This document shows positions 35,307-46,662 of a DNA stretch of 64,000 nt, one piece after another. Under the pieces are notes generated by a model. It was given only the letters and a program-made list of their open reading frames with translations, did not search any database and was not told the origin of the DNA. Made by a program: the position numbers and the translations under genes. The DNA is from Sabethes cyaneus (taxonomy: Eukaryota; Arthropoda; Insecta; Diptera; Culicidae): the NCBI RefSeq assembly GCF_943734655.1, contig NC_071354.1, forward strand, positions 227,410,397 to 227,474,396. The letters are read 5' to 3'. The stretch's first letter is position 1. Each line of letters begins with the position of its first letter.

Positions 35307-36204
35307 CTGCGGGTGAGAAGCGGGCGGATTTGCAGCGGTTTAGTTAAAGCTTAAAATTGAAAATTGGAATTGAAAATTGCACACACTACTGGGCGAAACG
35401 TTTTATTATCGCGTTAATCGGATTGTGATTGACAGGCGAGCCGTTGCGATTTATCCTGTGTGCACAACCGCATAGAACCAAACCATCGATTAACAATTCG
35501 ATTTCAGAAGTAATTGCATGAAAGTGAAAATGTTATCTAGTAGGAGCAAAACAGTCGTAGTGTATGTGTCGTATCGTCGGAATCTAACCAATAATCGGAA
35601 ATGGATGCTTTTGGATTGAAGGATTCCACACCATGATTTATGATAATTATGAAATTTAAGCTCACAAATCGTATTAAGTTTAGCTCTATCAGCATAATTC
35701 AACTCATAAACTCAGGCTTGTTCTGAACCCGGAGCATGATTGCACAGAGCACGGAGCACAGAAAAACAGAATTAGCTTAGTTGACCACATTATGTCTAAA
35801 TGAATGCACGTCATATAGGATGACAAATAGAAAAGAATATAAAATTGATTCTGTAGTGATAAAACTTAATACAAACTTAATACAAAATTACAAACACTGT
35901 TTAGCAGAATGTATCTGTTTCAACAGTTCTTCGTTCTTAAAAAATTCTTTGCAATTTCTTGGTATTGCTCTGAGTGTTTCAATATTTAACTGGCTACAAA
36001 TCAATCAATGCGGGACACTACCGACTTCGGATCGGGAAGTCATCCGAGTCAAGTCATTCAATGCTGGGACTATGTCATATAATCTAGAACATCTGATGGC
36101 CAATGTAGCTGTAGAAAATGGCATAAATACTAAGTTGATTACTCAAAGAGCTAGAGCACCCAGTGAATTTTTGTTCACATTTCCTATGTTGTAATTAAAT
36201 TTTG
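35307..36204. other. Start of the 9.4-kb Epac intron
   Basis: No exon is recognised. The plus-strand frame at 35781-36194 (137 residues) has no known motif and no supporting signals. Confidence 0.4.
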
Positions 36205-36454
36205 GTACAATTCTAGTCCGCCTTTGGTTCAATATCAGTCTTATACTGGGTTTGATTTTAGCCCAATATTGGTCTAATGTTGGTCCAATTTTGAGTCAAT
36301 TGCCGTCTAATTTTAATCTAGTTTTGATTCAATTTTGGTCTAATTGTTGCCCAAATTTAGTTTTATTTTGGTAAAGTTTTGGACCATTTTTGGTCAATTT
36401 TGCTCCGATTTTAGTCAAATTGTACTACATTTGAGGTTCCTTTTTTGCTTTTAA

Positions 36455-36610
36455 GCCGCAATGCTGATTTAATAAGCCAGTCATAGTATGCGATGCTGCT
36501 GGAGTCAGTAAGATTGTTGTACTAGCCCTGTAATTATCCTGTACTCTAATAACCGGATTTGAAATCTGTCGATAAAGAAGAATCCAGCCTTAAAGACGAT
36601 TATACGCAAA
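36455..36610 (+). mobile_element. SINE 3' fragment
   Basis: The segment ctgtaattatcctgtactct, then aataaccggatttgaaatct and gtcgataaagaag, matches the SINE tail at 51430-51490 and, inverted, the one near 49391-49470. The tRNA-like head is barely recognisable. Confidence 0.55.
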
Positions 36611-36839
36611 GGTTTTGCATTCTCGTCTAATTTTAATCCAATTTTGGTCAAATTTTATTCAAGTTTATTCCTATTGTGATCCACATTTCGTTCACTTCAG
36701 GTTCCCATTTCCGTCCAAATTTGATCTACATAATATAATTTTAATTTCGATCATTTGCGTCCAATTTTAGTTCAATTTTTATCCAACAATTTCGGTCTAA
36801 CTTTGGCCCAATTCAACTTTGTGTCTAACTTTGATATTA

Positions 36840-37244
36840 CCGTGGACCCCCGTTCGTTTGACCGTTTTTAATCTGAACACTTTTTAATTTGAACCCCCTT
36901 GGTGTGCACGACGTGCAAATTGAAAATGGTTCAAATGTCATTCTCAATATGACATCATTTGCTTATGCAGACAATGCACATAAACACGATTTGTTTGTAC
37001 TGATCTAGCGTGTTTAATCTGTTTTACAATGCGTTTTCCCAACGATTATGGTAGAAATCTGATTGGAGAATGAAATATTCGCTGCTTGCAACTGACAACT
37101 GAATCAAACCACCAAAACAATAACAAAGAACAGGGCAGCCAGTTCACACAAGTTCCAGCATATTTAGGGTTACCAGTTGTTCAAATTAAAAGCTAACCCC
37201 GTTAGTTTGCGTGAGGAATAGTTCAAACGAACGGGGGTCCACTG
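36840..37244. mobile_element. Pogo/Tc1-like MITE with TA duplication
   Basis: The ends are CCGTGGACCCCCGTTCGTTT and the inverse of CAGTGGACCCCCGTTCGTTT, with TA on each side (36838-36839 and 37245-37246). It is 405 bp without transposase, inserted in the TTTTGGTCCAA array. TIRs that begin CAGTGGAC are typical of pogo-like elements, so the assignment is by resemblance. Confidence 0.7.
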
Positions 37245-37924
37245 TATTTTGTTACTATTTTGATCCAGAATTGATCCGGTATAGGTCCAATTCGGGGTTA
37301 ATTTGGGAGTGTGCTTCCGGTGCACTTTAGGTCTAATTTTTATGCAATGTCTCATTTTGTTTACATTTTAGTCCAATTTTGATTTAAATTTGTTCTGATT
37401 TCAGTCTAATCTCAATTTAACTTTGGTCCAATGTTAGTCCAATTCAAGCGAAATTATGGCCCGGTTTAATTCTAATTTTGGTCCGATGTTGGACTAAATT
37501 TGGACCAATTTTGATCCAATTTGGGTGCAATTCCGACTAGCCTTGTTTCAATTTTGCTCCAATTTTCTTATCCAAATTTTGGTCAAATTTAGATTCACTT
37601 TTATTCTAAAGTTGATTCAATTTTAATCCATTTGTGCTATAGAATTGTAGTAAAACTGTGGTTCAATTTCAGTCCACTCCAGTTTTTGACAAATTTAGTT
37701 TGAATTTTGATCATATTTTGTTTTACATTGTTCCGATTCAATTTGATGATCCAATTTCGATTTAGTTTTGGTTCACTTTGGTCGGATTTAAATCTAATGT
37801 TGGTCCAAATTAGGTCCAATTTTATTCTTATTCACACATCTATTTATATAATCTATTTATATAAGAGGCTTATGTCTGTAGCGAAAACCAGGACTCTGAC
37901 AGGATGCCATGTTATATTCTCAGT

Positions 37925-39240
37925 TACCTCAGTCACTGGTTGACTACTGGACTGCTCGATTGCTCAACTGGTTGACTAGACTGCTCGGTTTGATTGGTCG
38001 ATTGGACTGCTCAACTAAACTGCTCGACTTAACTACTCGATTTAAATACTTGACACATTTGTTCGACTTACATTCGACCCGACTGGTCGACGTAATTGCA
38101 CGATTGAACTGCTCGACTGGAATGTTCAATTCGACTGCTCGATTCGACTGCTCGACTGGACTGCTTGACTGGGCAGCGTGATTCAAGTACTCGACTAGAC
38201 TGCTCGATTCAACTGCTTGACTTAACTGTTCGATTCGACGCTCGACTCAACTGCTCGATTCAACTGCTTGATTCCATTGCTCGACTTGACTACTCGACTC
38301 AACTGCTCGACTAAACTGCTGGACTGAACTGCTTGACTTAACTACTCGATTAGAATATTCAAATCGGCTGCTCGACTCAACTGCTCAACCCGATTACTGG
38401 ATTCAATTGCTCGACTAGATTACTCGATTTACCTGCTCGACCTGACAGCTCGACTCAACTAATGACTGGACAGCTTGATTTAACAGCTCGACTTAGCCAC
38501 TAAACCCGACTACTCGACTCTTTGTTTGATTCGACAGCTCTATCGGACTACTCGACTCAACTGCTCGATTCGACTCGACTGCTCGACTCAACTGCTCGGC
38601 TGGACTACTCGACCCAGCTGCTTGATTAAACTGTTCGATTGGACTGCTCGATACAACTGCTCGACTGAACTGCTCGGCTCAACTGTTCGACTTAACTACT
38701 CGATTGAACCGCTTGACCCGACTACTTGACTAGACTGCTTGGCTAAACTGTTCGATTCGAGTGCTCGACTCAACTGCTCGACTAGACTACTCCATTCAAC
38801 TGCTCGATTGGACTGCTTGACTGAACAGCTTGATTCAACTGCTCAACTAGACTGCTTTACTCAGTTGCTTGACTTCTATTTGAATCGGCAGCTCGACTTA
38901 ACTACTGGACTACTCGACTCAATTGCTCGACTCAACTGCTCGACTCAACGCTCGACTACTCGACTCGACTGCTCGACTCAACTGCTCGACTCAGCTGATC
39001 GATTCAACTGCTCGACTCGACTGCTCGACTGAAATGCTCGACTAGACTGTTTGACTAAATTGTTCGATTCGAGTGCTCGACTCAACTGTTCGACTTAACT
39101 GCTCGACTGGACTACTCGACTCAACTGATCGACTGGATTGCTCGACTCAACTGTTCGACTCGACTGCTCGACCCAGCTGCTTGACTCGATTGCTTAATTC
39201 GACTGCTCGACTCGCCTACTCAACTCGATTGCTTGTCGCG
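37925..39240. repeat. Tandem array of CTGCTCGACT units
   Basis: About 1.3 kb of ACTGCTCGACTCAACTGCTC-like repeats, period about 10-11 bp, with local variants (TTCGACTG, TGGACTGC). Open frames on both strands (NCSTRLLDSTARL / EQSNRAVE) are repeat translations. Confidence 0.88.
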
Positions 39241-39248
39241 ACTTCATA

Positions 39249-39451
39249 TGGTCGGTGTTAAATTAGACCGGACCAAGTCGCAAAATTTAAAAAAAATCGG
39301 TTAATGATAGCAAACGATCGTGAATTTTCTAAGCAACATTTTACTCTAATCAGACTACATAAATGTTGCAAACAGCCAGAATTATAAGTTGATTTCGAAT
39401 GCAGCAAACTTTGAATGCGTCACTCGGTTCTTTCTGACTTAACAACGACCA
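39249..39451. mobile_element. MITE family TGGTCGGTGTTAAAT, copy 1
   Basis: The left end is TGGTCGGTGTTAAATTAGAC and the right end (CTGACTTAACAACGACCA) is its imperfect inverse, with TA on both sides (39247-39248 and 39452-39453). Internal words such as CAAATGTTGCAAA and CAGCAAACTTTGA recur in the copies at 41403 and 49887. Confidence 0.7.
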
Positions 39452-39554
39452 TATAAATCGGTTCACGGCAGACAATGGAGGGTTCAGAGCCACTCACACA
39501 AAAGAGCCATTTTGCCCACCTATAGAACCGTACAGCGGAGATAATGTTTTTATC

Positions 39555-39850
39555 AAGGGGTCGGACACTCAGCACATTGTGCCGGGGCAGTCCAGAGATA
39601 TCAACCGGCACGCCTCTAAAGCCTTATAAAAATAACATTTATAGGGCTTTACACACCTCCGGTTCAATTTTACATATGAAATGGGAGCACTGCCAGTTGT
39701 CAAAATCATCTCGCACGGTTGCCAGATCTATCAGATTATAACGAATTTAACAAATCTCGCAGGTTGGCAGTATTGGTACAGCATCGGCACAGTTCGGCTC
39801 GTTTCAAGTCGCCTAAAATAAAAACGGCTGTGCCGAGTGACCGACCCCTT
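39555..39850. mobile_element. Inverted-repeat element AAGGGGTCGG
   Basis: AAGGGGTCGGACACTCAGCA at the left is mirrored by TGCCGAGTGACCGACCCCTT at the right. A small hairpin lies inside (near 39615-39645). No target-site duplication can be seen. Confidence 0.55.
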
Positions 39851-39925
39851 GGTTTCTATTCATATAAATAAAATCCAGTGCGAGCATAAAAATTATTTGT
39901 TTCAGTTTCCGGGAGTTTTCTTCTC

Positions 39926-40033
39926 CCCAAGCAACAATGTGAGTTTTATTGTACTCTTATGGTGGTTTTAAAGACCAATTTTGGTCTTAAATGCCATCAT
40001 AAGAGTGTAATAAAACCCAAATTGTTACTTGGG
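39926..40033. mobile_element. 108-bp palindromic MITE (CCCAAG ends), copy 1
   Basis: The element starts CCCAAGCAACAATGTGAGTT and ends CCCAAATTGTTACTTGGG, with ACTCTTATGGTGGTTTTAAA mirrored inside. A second copy lies at 51965-52067. Confidence 0.7.
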
Positions 40034-40204
40034 TCTTTTATGTACAACATCTTAGAGCTATATTATGCAATATAAGAACTCAAAGAACTAATATAAAGAT
40101 TAAACATTTTCGCAAACACTAGCCAATGGAATGTATCCGTAGTTTCCTGAATTCTGAACAGACATATATATTTTCCGGATCGTAAGATATGGGCTTAACT
40201 AGTT

Positions 40205-40415
40205 GGTTTCGATATTGATATTGATCCAATTTTCGTCCACTTCACGTCTAATTTTGGTTCAATTGTGGCTTACATTGGTCCTATTTTGGATTGACTTGCC
40301 AAATTTTAGCCCAACTTCGGTTAAGTTTTGGTCTAACGTAGATGCAAATTTGCTTCAATTTCGGTTTAATTTTGTTCCACTAGTGCTTAATTTTTGCTCG
40401 AATTTAAGTCAGGGG
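40205..40415. repeat. TTTTGGTCCAA tandem array, short block
   Basis: The same degenerate unit as at 36205-37830, ending in a G-run near 40414-40427. Confidence 0.65.
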
Positions 40416-40439
40416 GGGGGGGGGTCAAGTAAAGGGGGG

Positions 40440-40625
40440 TTCTGTAGCCGCAAGGTTACTGAGTCTGCTGTGACAAGCGAATGGTCGTGGGTTCGAATCT
40501 TAGTAGAATCAGGCCATTCGATGTCAAAGTGACTTTTAGCATGGGTTTATTCTCTGGCCCTTCATCACCCTTCTTTCATGCTGAGTCTACATAATCCCGA
40601 AGACGCTTCTTATGGTTAGTATACT
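40440..40625 (+). mobile_element. tRNA-derived SINE
   Basis: GTAGCCGCAAGGTTACTGAG (A-box region), GGTCGTGGGTTCGAATCTTA (B box) and AGCATGGGTTTATTCTCTGG match the reverse-oriented SINE at 16476-16960. It appears truncated at the 3' end. Confidence 0.8.
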
Positions 40626-40739
40626 GCATGGGCGTAGCGAGGGGGGGGGGTAGTGGGGTTTCAACACCTCCCCCCCCAGGAGGAGAAAATTTGTTATACA
40701 CTTTCAAGTTTGAAATTTCACAGCCAGCTGTTGTTTATA

Positions 40740-42045
40740 GCATAGGAAAATGTACGGGGCTGATTGTACAATCCCCGTCGGCGTCGTCAACTTAGAGCCG
40801 GGGTGTTTAAGCTCCATTCATTTCGACCTTGGATTACTCGTCGGCCATTTCCAAGGCATCTCTGAAGTCGCAGTTTTTTTGCATAAAATATAAAAAATGT
40901 CGGTTTAGACCTGGACGAGCTATCTCGCACGTTGAGTCGCTCTATGGCGGTGGGGTTGTTGTACCGTTTCCTTATCGTTCCTAGATCCGTTTTCTTTACG
41001 ACGTGACCGGTTCACTGTTGCCGACTTCCGCCAAATGTACGTTGTTATTCTTCCCAAGCAGTGTATGTTGCTTTTGATTTATGCACCTCCGCTACTCTTC
41101 GCTTTCAGCTTGTACTCCGTCAAATGTCGTTCGCAAAGTCCTCCATGAGCATGGTCTGTCGGTCTTTTAGGGGGTTTGAACATTGTCAGGTTCGTGAAGT
41201 GGCTTATGCCTCTTAATCGCAGTGTTTGGCGAAGGCCAAAGTAGGTCCGTTGTCCTGCTTGAATATGCCGCTAGATTTCCTTATTTGTGTTGTTGTCTGC
41301 GGCTACCCGCGATCTCACATACACGAGCTCATCTACCACGTCCACGTCTGGTTCGTCGCCGTCAAGAATTACCGTCTGCTAAAATGCTACGTTTGTCTCA
41401 TTTGGTAGATGTTAAATCGTACCAAGTCAAAAAATTTAAAAAAATGAGTTGAATGAGAAGAATGACAGCAAACGAGCACGAATTTTCTAAGCTACATTTT
41501 ACTCTAATCAGAATTCCTAAATGTTGCAAACAACCAGTTATGTGATGATTTCGAACAATTGATAGCTATAAACCATACAGAGCAGCAAACTTTGAACAAG
41601 TTTTTCTCGAAATAAGAATTTTGTCACTTAGAGGCTTAGAGGCTCAAACGGTCGCTGTTAAGTCAGACCGAGCCGTCTGACTTAACAGCGACCGTTTGAG
41701 CCTCTATCATTCATGTATTTGGTCTTTGACGCATTGGTTTTAAGCCCAATCCAGGCTCCGCTTTCAGTCTAGCACAGATGACGTTCGTCGTGGCAAAGTT
41801 TCTGGCTCCAAGTCACCTGCTCAGCCACTTGGCAAAGTCACCTGCTTAGTCAAGAACTTTGCTACCTTTACTGAGAATCAAACCTCTTGTTTCGACATCT
41901 AATCCTCGGATCACTTTAAAAGCGATGTTGAGAATCATACAGGATAAGTTGTTCTGCAGCACCCTCGCCGAGACTCAGTTCTATGAACATTAACAGCTTC
42001 TCCCAGCTGAGATTTGAACATACAACGTACCTCAATGCCGGCTGC
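40740..42045 (-). pseudogene. RTE-like LINE 3' remnant
   Basis: The forward-strand text ttggattactcgtcggccat...cattgagtcgctctatgg and the segment at 41740-42045 match, in order and orientation, the remnant at 54212-54700. A MITE copy (41403-41694) interrupts it. No usable frame remains. Confidence 0.55.
41403..41694. mobile_element. MITE family TGGTCGGTGTTAAAT, copy 2 with doubled right terminus
   Basis: The left end is eroded (TGGTAGATGTTAAATC). On the right, CGGTCGCTGTTAAGTCAGAC is followed at once by its perfect inverse, GTCTGACTTAACAGCGACCG, with only 6 bases between. Outer matches GAGGCTCAAA/TTTGAGCCTC extend the palindrome to about 41638-41706. Confidence 0.6.
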
Positions 42046-42059
42046 GAGGCCAAAATTTT

Positions 42060-44000
42060 AACTCTATTATTTCAATTTGATTTTTCAAGTCAAATTTTTA
42101 TTCAACTTCGGTACAATTGCGGTCCAATATTAATCTAATATTGAACTAACTTTGGTCTAATTTTAATATAGCATTGATTCAATTTTAAATCTAGTTTAGG
42201 TTCAATTTTAATCCAAGTTTATTCCAATTGTGATCCAATTTTTGTTCACTTTTGGCTAAAATTTGGTTTACCCAGGTTGAATTTTAGCTTAATTTTAGTC
42301 CGACTATGATTAAATTTTGGTCTTATTTTAATCCAATTTTGGTCCACGTGTAGTCCAATTTTGGCTTACTTTTGAACAGTTTTGTTCCGATTTAAGTCCA
42401 CAGTTGGTCGGTCAATTTCTCTCTAATTGAGGTTCACCACTGGTTTCTTTCTGGGCTACTTTTAGTTCGATTTTCGTCTTTGGTTTGGGCTTATGGTTTA
42501 ATTTTTACCCCGTTTGGGTTTGATTGTGATCCGATTTTATTCCAATTTTTGATTGAATTTGGTTCAATTTTGGTCCACCTTCGTTCCGTCCTAATCCTTA
42601 AATTTTAACTAAATTTGGTCCAATTTTTGTTTACTTTTGTTTCAATTTTCTTACTAGTTTGTTGGTTCCGTTTTGTCCAATTACAGTCCCATTTAGCTTC
42701 AATTTTAATCTAACTTTTGCTCAATGTTTGTCTAATTCTATACTAATTTTGGTCCAAGAAAAGAGGGACACCAAAATGAGTCTTTCAATGTTACTTAACT
42801 CCTTTTGAAAAGTTTGGCGATATCTGTCTTATAATTTTGGTCCACTTTGATCCAATTTTGTTTCGACTTTGATCTTATTTTGGTTAACATTATTCTGATA
42901 TTAGTTGAGGTTCGATTTTGGTTCCACTTCTATCCGATTGTCGCTTGAACTGTGGTCTAACTTTGGGCTGGCTTTGATTCATTTTCGGCATAATTTTGAT
43001 GCGATGTCTAATTTTTGTTTAATTTCAGTCTCATTTTGATCCGATTTTGGACTAAATATATTCCAATTTGGTGTAAATTGACTATAATTGTGGTTCAATT
43101 CTGTTTCAACATTGATTCAATTTTCGTCAAATTTTGTTACAACTTTGATCTTATCTGGTCCAAAAGTAGTTTAATTTTAGATTAACTTTGATTCAATTTT
43201 GGTCCCATTTCGGTCCAATTCTGCGTCAATTTTTTTGGCCTAATTTTGGTTCAATTTTGCTCCGATTTTGGTCGGGCTTCAATATAATTATGGTCCTACT
43301 TTGGATTAAATTTGGTCCAATTTTGGTACAATCTGGGTGTATTTCCGTCTAATTTTTGTTCAAATTCGTTTCAATTTTGGGTTTAATTTATGTCCAAATT
43401 TGATCTAATTTCATTTTAATTTCGATATTTTTGGTACAATTTAACTCAATTTCTATCCAACAATTTCGGTCCAACTTTTATCCAGTTATAGGTCAATTTT
43501 CTTTCAACTTCGGCATTATAGGTCCAATTCGAGTTCAATTTTGGTCTAGTTTCGGTTCATTTTTAACCTAATTTTTATGCGGGGTCTTATTTTGGTTCGA
43601 ATTTAGTCCAATTTTGGCCTCATTTTGGTCTGCTTTTAGTCCGATTTTTGGACTAAATTTGTTTCAATTTGTGCTATAAATGTGGTCCACTTTCAGTCCA
43701 ACTTTGATCTAGTTTTTGTCAAATTTTGTTGAAACTTTGATCTTATTTGGTCCAACATTGATGTAATTTTCAATCAATTTTGGTTCAATTTTGGTCCCTT
43801 TTTAGACCAATTGTTGTTCAATTTATATCCAATAATTTCAGTCCAATTTAGATCCAGTTTTTGGTCAATTTAGTTACAATTTTGATGTTATTTTAGTACT
43901 AATTCGGTCCAGAATTGGTCTAATTCGGGTTTAACCACGATCTGGTTTCGGACCACTTTTGGACTAATTTTTATGTTATGTCAATTTTGGTTCGATTTTA
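42060..44000. repeat. TTTTGGTCCAA tandem array, block 2
   Basis: Nearly 2 kb of the same degenerate 11-12-bp unit found at 36205-37830. A short non-repeat insertion lies near 42760-42825. Confidence 0.8.
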
Positions 44001-44002
44001 GA

Positions 44003-44060
44003 CTGAAGGTTTTGGAGCGTCTTGGTAGAATACGAAACCTGAAATTAAAGAAAAATTTCT
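44003..44060 (+). mobile_element. Solo head of the palindromic element
   Basis: CTGAAGGTTTTGGAGCGTCT and GGTAGAATACGAAACCTGAA match the 33-bp head of the elements at 20382 and 57186. The palindrome itself is absent, so this is a head-only or truncated copy. Confidence 0.6.
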
Positions 44061-44657
44061 TCAATTTTAGTCCAATCTGTAGTTGGATTGTAATGTTATT
44101 TCTTCGAAATTACGATGAATTATTTGTTTCAGTCTTTTTCAAAAGATGTTACGACCTTTACTTCGGTTGAAAGAATGACTATAAAAATACACGCTTTCAA
44201 AAGCTCTGCATTTCTAAATAATCTAAGCTTTATATGTCTTAAGTGCAATCTCCGTAAATATTGTTACAATCAATCACATTGTAATCAAATTCTGAACAAA
44301 GGGAATCGCAATGTCAACCAGCAATTCTCATGAAAACGCCAGATTGAAAACACAAACTAAGATCCCCATCAACTCGCATGGTTAGATGATTGCAAAAAAG
44401 GCAACTCAAGGTGAATTTTTGATTAACCGGAGTACGTATAGGTATACATACAACTGGCAGAGAAGTTGAGCCAAACACATGTGAAGACAGAACAAATATT
44501 CGTTGCATCCTGTGCATTTCATCACGTTCATCAAAGTCAGATATTCTGTGTTTTTTTTCGCCACGTACCACACGGACGCATTCCATCGCAGACAAGCATC
44601 GTAAAATAAACCGTAGGTACGAAACGTTTGAATAACTGAACAAGCAAGGCAACTTAC

Positions 44658-44772
44658 TGTCGTCATCCGGTCGTATAACAGTCTTTGAGTGTGTGTTTCC
44701 ACTGAATAGGCAAATGGGCTGTCCGTTGGGTGGTAGTTTCCACTTTTGGCTGGCGTTCATCTGTCGATCTTC
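44658..44772 (-). CDS. Epac: Epac exon: linker before RA domain
   Basis: The exon reads EDRQMNASQKWKLPPNGQPI, then CLFSGNTHSKTVIRPDDD. NASQ recalls the GNASPQ of RAPGEF3, and the acidic end leads straight into the RA domain. The acceptor is AAATCCACAG (starts at 44772) and the donor GTAAGT (ends at 44658). It is 115 bp, enters in phase 0 and leaves one base (A) that joins TT at 35306 to give Ile. The intron that follows, 9.4 kb, is almost wholly repeat arrays. Confidence 0.88.
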
Positions 44773-44884
44773 CTGTGGATTTTGTAACAGGAGTGAAAAA
44801 ACCAAACAGAATCGTTCGTTAGGATTATTATTCTGGTAAATTTGTTTCGGCTCTGCACAGTTCGGTACGGTTTGTGGTTCCTAC

Positions 44885-44974
44885 CTGATATCGAGATAAT
44901 TGCGTTAGCACGTGATGTATGATGCTGGCTTCCTCCTGAAGCAAACCTTCCGATTCGACATCTGTTGCAATTTC
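44885..44974 (-). CDS. Epac: Epac exon: 30-residue linker after REM domain
   Basis: The exon encodes EIATDVESEGLLQEEASIIH, then HVLTQLSRYQ. It lies between a CCCGCAG acceptor (starts at 44974) and a CAG|GTAGGA donor (ends at 44885). It is 90 bp, phase 0 at both ends, fitting the phase-0 ends of its neighbours. It corresponds to the helical stretch between the REM domain and the RA domain. It is too short to be seen as an independent gene; the case rests on splice sites, phase and position. A 112-bp intron separates it from the next exon. Confidence 0.85.
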
Positions 44975-46662
44975 CTGCGGGATGGAGAACAGAAGAGTAG
45001 AAAGAAAATCTTGTTAGAGAAAGTGCATCCTGTCAAAAAATGGACCAGGAATTTGTGCTGAATTTGGAGTTACATTTGTGTCATCGCCAAACAACCGTGG
45101 TTTGCTGTCAACTCTTCAGTTATGATTTTCTCGTTTCCCAATTCAAACAGTTTACTGTATCGTTGCAATCATAAAGGCTCACATTATCATAATAATAAAA
45201 TAAACTAGCAGATTAACAACAGTCTGACAGCCTGCACAATGCAACATCACGAAGTGGTTTGCTCGACGTCGCTACTGTACGGTGTTGGAACTCAGACTTG
45301 GTATCTGAGCTAGGCTGACGCCCCATCACCACCGCTGAAAGACTCGACTGATATGATAGGAAAATTCAATTTACGTACCGTACCGATGCACAATACAGCG
45401 CAGCATTACGATGCTGTAGGATTTTGCAATGCAATTTCTGCTCTCTCTCTATTAAATCTTTTGCTAGGATGATTTTTTTGCGATATACGTTTATATTGGT
45501 ATTTCAACAGACTGCGCAGAGGTGAAAAGTCAACCTGATGTGAACGAACCTCCACAACACAACATGACTCGGGGAAACCGGCTGGCGTGTTGTTCCGAAT
45601 AATCATCAACGTCATTATCATATAGCCCGATACCATGGGACGCATCAGCTAAGAAGCCGGCGTCATATGATTTTGCGTCCAGCATGATTGCGTTTTCCTC
45701 TCGGTTTGAGAATAACTTACTCATCGGAAGCTGTACAGCAGCAGCGTAGCACTACGGCGCAGCGTGTTTAATTTCCCAGCAGAATTTCACCTCCCACACC
45801 CACCTTCCCCCACAGGATGCAGGATGAAATGACAACAGTAGTGATTCGGCTGGGACTGAAAATAGAAGCGCACAACCTCGGCAGCAGCAGCGTGGGGATA
45901 ATTTCCGCGTGCCGAACCGAGAGGAAGGACGCGTTAGAATGAATGCAGCACCAGTAGGGAAATGAGATTTTTCGCTGCTTTCGCACCTGGGAATTGAGAA
46001 CCTCGGCGCGAGGTGAGGAGCGAATTTTGCTGCCTGATTGCGTTTTAGGTTATTATTTTGCCATCGGGTTATGCAAATTGACTCGTTGGATGAAATTGCA
46101 TATAGCATTCCGATACAGGCGAAGCGTGATGGAGTTATGGCGTGGAATTATAGCACTTCCGACGAATTTATGGATAAGGCGATAATAATAAACAGATTTT
46201 CAGAATAATTTGTTTGTGACAATTGGTTTAACGAAGAATTGAACACTTGTGCCAAATAGAAGTTGAGCACGTGAAGCACCTATCAGAAGTAGATTCCATG
46301 ATTCAAGCTTTCTTTGAAGAGACTTTATTCGACTGGACCGTTAGTTGTACCCTTTCGATGCAAAACTGAAAGCATTAAATTATGTATAACCTTTACGAGA
46401 TCTGGCAAAACAGATTCCATCCATAACAGGAACTCTACTGAAACAATTTACAAATGACAACTGAGAATTACGAACCGATATGCTGTCAAGTGGTGGCGGA
46501 CCGGTGCATCGTTTCTCATTATCTCTTTTGAGTGTGGGTCTGACCGCTTATTTTGCCCAACGCCCAACAAAAGCTATTCCCAGTGGAAGCCTGTCTGTAC
46601 AGCCGCCAAAGCATTAACTGTAATGTTTGACCCATTCCAAAATTATCTCTAAATAGCATGTA
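44975..46662. other. Part of the 17.6-kb Epac intron
   Basis: No exon is certain. A GC-richer block (about 45720-46020) is described separately as a possible alternative first exon. Confidence 0.4.
45717..45900 (-). promoter_or_regulatory. Possible alternative Epac promoter / 5' UTR exon
   Basis: On the minus strand a GC-rich, CpG-containing stretch leads to CAGCTTCCGATGA followed by GTAAGTTA, a strong donor (first intron base about 45720). Splicing to the exon at 44974 would leave the ATG out of frame, so it could only serve as an untranslated leader. Epac2 is known to use internal promoters in mammals, but here this is inference. Confidence 0.2.

Larger units (their letters stand above)
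36205..37830. repeat. Degenerate TTTTGGTCCAA tandem array, block 1
   Basis: Units such as TTTTGGTCCAATTTTGATCC have a period of about 11-12 bp and heavy divergence. A SINE fragment (36455-36610) and a MITE (36840-37244) interrupt the array. The same unit fills 40205-40415 and 42060-44000. Confidence 0.8.

Noticed and set aside
35781..36194. 137-codon plus-strand frame in the Epac intron
   Set aside because: There are no motifs, no promoter and no splice support. It ends where the tandem array begins.
37925..39240. Possible CRISPR-like or spacer-repeat array
   Set aside because: Repeats are 10-11 bp, degenerate and without unique spacers, and the context is an insect intron.
45752..46108. 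118-codon minus-strand frame in the GC-rich block
   Set aside because: Alternative frames are equally open and no domain is visible. The block is better explained as GC-rich untranslated or regulatory sequence.
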